Assembly (NCBI GenBank): GCA_905331475.1
Contig: CAJNYU010004374.1
Location: 19,099 to 83,098, forward strand
Origin: Rotaria socialis
Taxonomy: Eukaryota > Rotifera > Eurotatoria > Philodinida > Philodinidae
Direction of reading: 5' to 3'
DNA length: 64,000 nucleotides
Below, piece by piece: positions 59,901-64,000 of this stretch (position 1 is the first letter of the stretch; every line of letters begins with the position of its first letter). The notes under the pieces are model-generated. The model made no database searches, was not told the DNA's origin, and worked only from the letters and a program-made list of their open reading frames with translations. Made by a program: the position numbers and the translations under genes.

Positions 59901-60984
59901 CGACTCACATATTCTACTTGTTTATCAGGCAATGTCATAGAATTAAAAAACCATCGAACAGTCCAACGAACAAGCGGAGAACTTGAATTAGCAAATAAAC
60001 GTTGTAGTAGAATAAATAACTATGCTAACGATAATCCTAAAAAAACGAAAAATTGAATTTTATTTGAACACTAAAAAACAAAAATATCATGTTCAAGAGA
60101 AAAGCTTAGAAGTCAATCGAATTTTGTCAACAATGGTTTTATTAAATGAACAACACCATCGTCAAGCGCTTCATAAAGAACAATAAAATCAATCCAAAAT
60201 TGTTTTGTTTTCTCATCAATTAAAATTAAGAATCGATTGAATTTTTCTTCTTTAATTTCAATATGTTTATATTCTTCATTGGTTAATATTTGTTGAAATA
60301 AATATAAAGCACATTTACGTGTACGATCATTATTCGATGTACAATCACCTGATGAACGTTGTATTAAATACCAAAATGATGGCATCAAAACAAAGACTTT
60401 TGTTGATCGTAAATCAATTAATAATAAAAGAAATAATTCATTATTATTTTTTATTATCAGTAATGTAACGTACAAGAATCTTTTCTAGTTTAGTTTGATG
60501 ATGTTTAGAAAAAAAAACGCCAAGCATAAGTAAGAAATTTTGGATCATGTTGATCATACATTGCTGATTCTTATTGTGTCTAGTCGAAATCTAGTGATAA
60601 CGAAATAGAATGTTCAATATTATTGAGTAATTTGCATAGAAGTTCACGTAATTGAACTGTTTGTTCATTATCAATAATTATTAAAAGAATAGTTTTTATA
60701 CGATGAAGACGATCTTCTATCTTCATTAAATTCAAACATGAAGAGAATAAACGATAATAATGAATCGATGGTGAAATTTATAATAAATAATCCAAAAGTT
60801 GACTAGCTATTGAAATTGAATCAAGATGTATATTAGTTGGTAGAGAATCTAAAACTTGATTAAGCACTTCAATTTCTTTTTCTTGTCTACTTGATTCATT
60901 TTGATATGCAAGAATATTTCACATAGACGTTGCGATATGATGTGATAAGTCATTACGATTAATAAATGAGATTAAAAGCTCCAT
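53994..60984 (-). pseudogene. TARBP1: TARBP1-like tRNA guanosine-2'-O-methyltransferase, broken and 3'-truncated
   Basis: TARBP1/Trm3 proteins carry a long helical-repeat region followed by a SPOUT methyltransferase domain that modifies the ribose of tRNA G18. Start at ATG 60984 (MELLISFINRND). Recognisable pieces on the minus strand: about 60984-60600, 60475-60113 (FWIDFIVLYEALDDGVVHLIKP), 60010-59905, 58295-57590 (LLEYRQTAFLLDLLDNRN, RTAYQRPYMSINNVRR), 57560-57430, 55439-55224, about 55190-54960 and 54173-53994 (RTQLIVVASLIDKQANL, the start of SPOUT). Damage: in-frame TGA at 60919-60921 and TAA at 60778-60780, frameshifts in T tracts near 58030 and 57482, and no exon carrying the rest of SPOUT before the gap at 53115. 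The family call rests mainly on the SPOUT-start block and the helical-region pattern. Confidence 0.7.
59163..59480. mobile_element. Short inverted-repeat element with CCCAGGT-type ends (copy 3)
   Basis: Ends CCCAGGTC (59163-59170) and GACCTGGG (59473-59480) are exact inverted repeats. The inside is a long palindrome rich in TTCCGG/CCGGAAA, with matching arms around CCAACTGGAATACTGCTTCC and its inverse. It is 318 bp, much GC-richer than its surroundings and without coding capacity. It lies inside the TARBP1 relic, between its helical-region pieces, in what was probably an intron. Confidence 0.65.
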
Positions 60985-61354
60985 TTTATCTAAAGAAAAC
61001 AAAAATCAAATATACCTTTCTTTTTTTAAAATAATTCTTTTATAGGTTTCTAATAGAAATCTGAGACAAGGTAAATTTATTACTATTCTCATCTTGAGAA
61101 AATAATGTACACATATTCAACTGACTAAGCCTAAAAAAGTACTTCTCTGAATTAATTTTTACTATCATATGTATGTATATGAGAAATAACAATATAAAAT
61201 TGATTTGATTGAAATTTCTAATTTAATACGTCGGAAAAGTATATATACGTAACAACATTACAAGTCTAAAGACAAGAAAAAGAGAAATTTGATAAAAAAA
61301 TTCTTCGTAGTTTCATCTATAATTCGAATATCTAAGCAAGAGTAACTCTTCAAG
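60985..61354. other. Upstream of the TARBP1 relic
   Basis: AT-rich, probable former promoter. Nothing distinct. Confidence 0.4.
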
Positions 61355-62185
61355 TAAGGTGCACATAATGCAAAATTCGAGCAAAATTTATTTTAGTTTT
61401 ATTTATATATGGTTAGATAGAGCTTGGTGAGCTGATCACGAATATGTGGTTTCTATTTTTTTTTTACAATCTTTTAAGTGAAAAAATCGAAAAANTCTTT
61501 TTTTGAAAAGCTTCACCTGTGGTCCCACCGGATGTTGTTTTTGATGAAAAATAGTTTCCGCTGGAACATATGCCACTTGACTCAGTTTTTTATGCTGATT
61601 TCGAATATGACACTCATTTTCTTCTTTGATAAAAGAATGATAGTAAAAATTGTGAATACCAGTGAGCTTTTTATGGATGTCACCAATGAGATCGAAAAAT
61701 TCAATTTTCTGAAGAATGAAATAAAATCTAAAAAACCTAAATGGGTACTGTTAAAGCGTGTGCTTCGGCGGTTTTAATGAAGTAAGACACTTGGCTGTAT
61801 CTTTTCATACAAAAAACTAGAAAGGTTCGCAAAGTTGCATACTCGCATACACTAATAGAAGTGTTCGACACAGCGGCATTAAACAGATTTTTAACTTCGA
61901 ATTAATTAAATACCACTCTCGTACTCAGTTTTGGCCAACAAATCAGAAAAAAACCACATTGAAAAAGTTTGCGGAAGAAAAGTGAATAAAAATAAATTTT
62001 TTTCTGAAGTCAGCCATTTTTGCCAATTTTTAGACCTCACGACTGTTTTTCGATTTTTTCACTTAAAAGATTGTAAAAAAAATAGAAACCACATATTCGT
62101 GATCAGCTCACCAAGCTCTATCTAACCATATATAAATAAAACTAAAATAAATTTTGCTCGAATTTTGCATTATATTTGCACCTTA
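61355..62185. mobile_element. 831-bp inverted-repeat element with about 140-bp arms and an internal N
   Basis: The left arm from 61355 (TAAGGTGCACATAATGCAAA) to 61494 is matched inverted by about 62049-62185 (ending TGCACCTTA). The arms share GGTTAGATAGAGCTTGGTGA and CACGAATATGTGGTTTC-type blocks. A single N at 61495 falls at the inner end of the left arm. The open frame 61478-61777 across the N is not convincing. Confidence 0.7.
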
Positions 62186-62339
62186 ATATCCCAGCAATGT
62201 GCTTTTTTTCTATTAAAATGCAAAATACGTTACATTTTCAATATCGTTAGTACCCTTGAATGCTTTGGACTTGTGTGAGGTACTTAATATTGAGAATGCA
62301 CTGATGTACAATTAGATTAAGCTTAGTTATATTTGAGAA

Positions 62340-62589
62340 TCCGACATGACTGAGTGGATATGTTGTTCGACACATACTCACAAGATACTGTGTTCAAACC
62401 TCAGTACCACCAGTTATTTAATGACCCTGGACAAATCACTAACGGCGACTTGTCTCGGATGACTCATCCGATAGTGTATTGATTGCATCGCTAGTCAATA
62501 TACAGAGTCAAAAACAACTCCATCATAGATGTCACAATTACGTGACACTTATGATGATCGCCACCCATATGGGAGCTATTATTATTAAC
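62340..62589 (+). mobile_element. tRNA-derived SINE-like retroposon with target duplication
   Basis: The 5' end resembles a serine-type tRNA: GACATGACTGAGTGG (A-box region) at 62343-62357 and GTGTTCAAACCTC (B-box-like) at about 62390-62402, about 45 bp apart. A non-tRNA body of about 170 bp follows, ending in a short ATT repeat (ATTATTATTA). The unit is flanked by an exact 9-bp duplication, ATTTGAGAA, at 62331-62339 and 62590-62598. That combination is the standard architecture of a tRNA-derived SINE. No coding sequence. Confidence 0.7.
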
Positions 62590-62874
62590 ATTTGAGAAGA
62601 CTTTCTATCCAATCGTTACAAATGCATACATAAATGACGCTTGTTTCTTTGTATAACGATCGACTCGACACATAACGAGGAACTCATCTAATTCGAAAAC
62701 GAATACAAAAATCCATGGTTTACCATTTATGATCAAAACTCTTCTATAAATTTTGAACGATAAACATTAAAAACCACAAAAAAGAACATTTCTTTTTCTG
62801 AGAAGATTTTTATATATGTTAGTTTTGTTTCTCTATTTTAGATATTTATATTCACATTCTAGTCAATTATAAAA

Positions 62875-63463
62875 ATGCGGCGATGCATTATTCGGTTTCT
62901 CAAATGGTTTTGTGCTCCAACGGATACAAATCTTCTCGTGGCAATTGGTTTATTTTTTTTTTATTTTTCTACCTTTTGGCTTTATGTGCGTCTGTTTTAA
63001 TAATGTGATTATTGATTATCGTGCATTGAAAGACAACCCGATGTATCAAATAATCACAGAAGCAGATGATTTAATGAAAGACTTGAAGAAAAACGTGTCT
63101 GGGCATAATCTATTAAATGATTATCAATGGCTCCATCAATTCAATTTGTTAATTAGTACTAATTGTTACATTGTACCAGATAGTTTGAAATATTTACGTT
63201 ATACGGGTTATTTTATGGCTGGTTATAACACATTCTTAATGCGTATACTTCTTAGTGGTAAATTACCGGTATCGTTTTTCGCTTGTATACCAATAATAGC
63301 ATCACTGATATCCGGTTACATTGATTCTTCAAACTTGGTTGTATTAGGGTTTTTCGAATTTTCTCAAATCGTTTTAACAATGATGATACTATCAACATTT
63401 AGCTATTTGTATTCTAAAGCAAAAAACCTTGAAGCAATACGAGACCGCAATCATGAACAATAA
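62875..63463 (+). pseudogene. Membrane-protein family copy C, frameshifted in a T tract
   Basis: Opens at ATG 62875 with RFLKWFCAPTDTN. A run of ten T (62953-62962) throws it out of frame. The rest, in the second frame, is full length: FGFMCVCFNNVIIDYRALKD, LLNDYQWLHQFNLL, IVPDSLKYLRYTGYFMAGYN and LGFFEFSQIVLTMM, ending EAIRDRNHEQ and a stop at 63463. Everything except the tract length looks functional, so it is either a young pseudogene or an intact gene with a tract-length sequencing error. Confidence 0.7.
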
Positions 63464-64000
63464 TCTTGAACATTTTCATTTTTGTTTTTTTGTTTTTGTT
63501 TTGTGAATAAAGAAGAAAATCATATGATTATATGGAAGTTAAAGAAAACAATTTCTTTTGTTGTAAAATCGAATTTGGAATGCGTTGAAAAGCTACGAAT
63601 ATCAATTCTTGATTTATCCGAAATATCTACAGCAGAAAATGGACAATCTTTTCTGCGATTAAATATATCGCAATAAAATTGTTATACAATGTTGAAATTA
63701 TATTTGCTTTTTTTAATTAGAGTAAAAACATATTGTGTCTATGCAGCTCAATGAAGTTGAGAGAAAGCCTAAGATTATTTATGAATTTCTATTTGAGAGC
63801 ATCATAAAACAAAGTGCTCATCTACAATGAACACAAACACAAGAAATGAAATTACTATTCATGATATTAAGATAGAATTATATTTATTTTCTTACCGTTT
63901 ATTAGTATTTTAATCATCGAATGCGTTTTTATTGAACATCATTACACATAAAATTCTTCTTTTTTTTAAAAATAATTACAAATAAGTTTTCATATTTAGG
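63464..64000. other. Window end, no supported gene
   Basis: A 64-aa open frame at 63482-63676 has no recognisable similarity and I do not call it. The rest is AT-rich. Confidence 0.4.

Noticed and set aside
61478-61777. 99-aa open frame near the N gap
   Set aside because: It crosses an N, lies inside an inverted-repeat element and lacks protein-like features.
62340-62420. A functional tRNA-Ser gene
   Set aside because: The acceptor ends do not pair and the B box is degenerate; the longer body and target duplication fit a SINE better.
1-64000. CRISPR array, bacterial operons, rRNA genes
   Set aside because: The window is eukaryotic; no regularly spaced repeats, ribosomal RNA sequence or ribosome-binding-site pattern was seen.

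Overview
This is a eukaryotic nuclear window. It is AT-rich, and its genes are split by many short introns (mostly about 48-120 bp, canonical GT..AG). The gene set is animal: SIAH, MAB21-like, IST1, ADAR, non-muscle myosin II, UNC93-like, a DUF4139 protein and TARBP1. The small introns, high AT, low-copy foldback elements and a family resembling known rotifer-type GPCRs fit a bdelloid rotifer best; that taxonomic call is inference. All gene models were made by hand from splice sites and protein similarity, without any search.

Layout. Positions 1-35.5 kb are gene-rich and mostly intact: SIAH (278-1552, +), MAB21-like (2018-3177, -), IST1 (4694-6065, -), an ADAR-type RNA adenosine deaminase (8019-11007, +), an intronless aldo-keto reductase (11349-12200, +), non-muscle myosin II heavy chain (15121-23621, + with two apparent cassette exons at the loop 1 and loop 2 positions), an UNC93-like membrane protein (24193-26453, -), a secreted protein (27729-28703, +), a possible ADP-ribosyltransferase-like protein (29004-30630, -), a decayed GPCR (32075-32843, -) and a DUF4139 protein (33615-35538, +).

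Positions 35.5-53 kb are an accessory, repeat-rich stretch. It holds foldback and inverted-repeat elements, one nested inside another with a clear 9-bp target duplication, a family of short elements ending in CCCAGGT, decayed coding relics, long G and C homopolymers, and assembly gaps (single Ns at 48947, 53115 and 61495). One intact member of a small membrane-protein family lies at 50907-51497.

Positions 53-64 kb hold a broken TARBP1 (tRNA ribose methyltransferase) gene on the minus strand. It has in-frame stops and has lost most of its catalytic domain. It is flanked by two inverted copies of the membrane-protein family, both frameshifted in the same T tract. A tRNA-derived SINE-like insertion with a target duplication lies at 62340-62589.

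The genes do not form an operon or a common pathway; they are individual housekeeping, signalling and cytoskeletal genes. The most unusual content is the transposable-element architecture of the second half and the two alternative-exon candidates in myosin.
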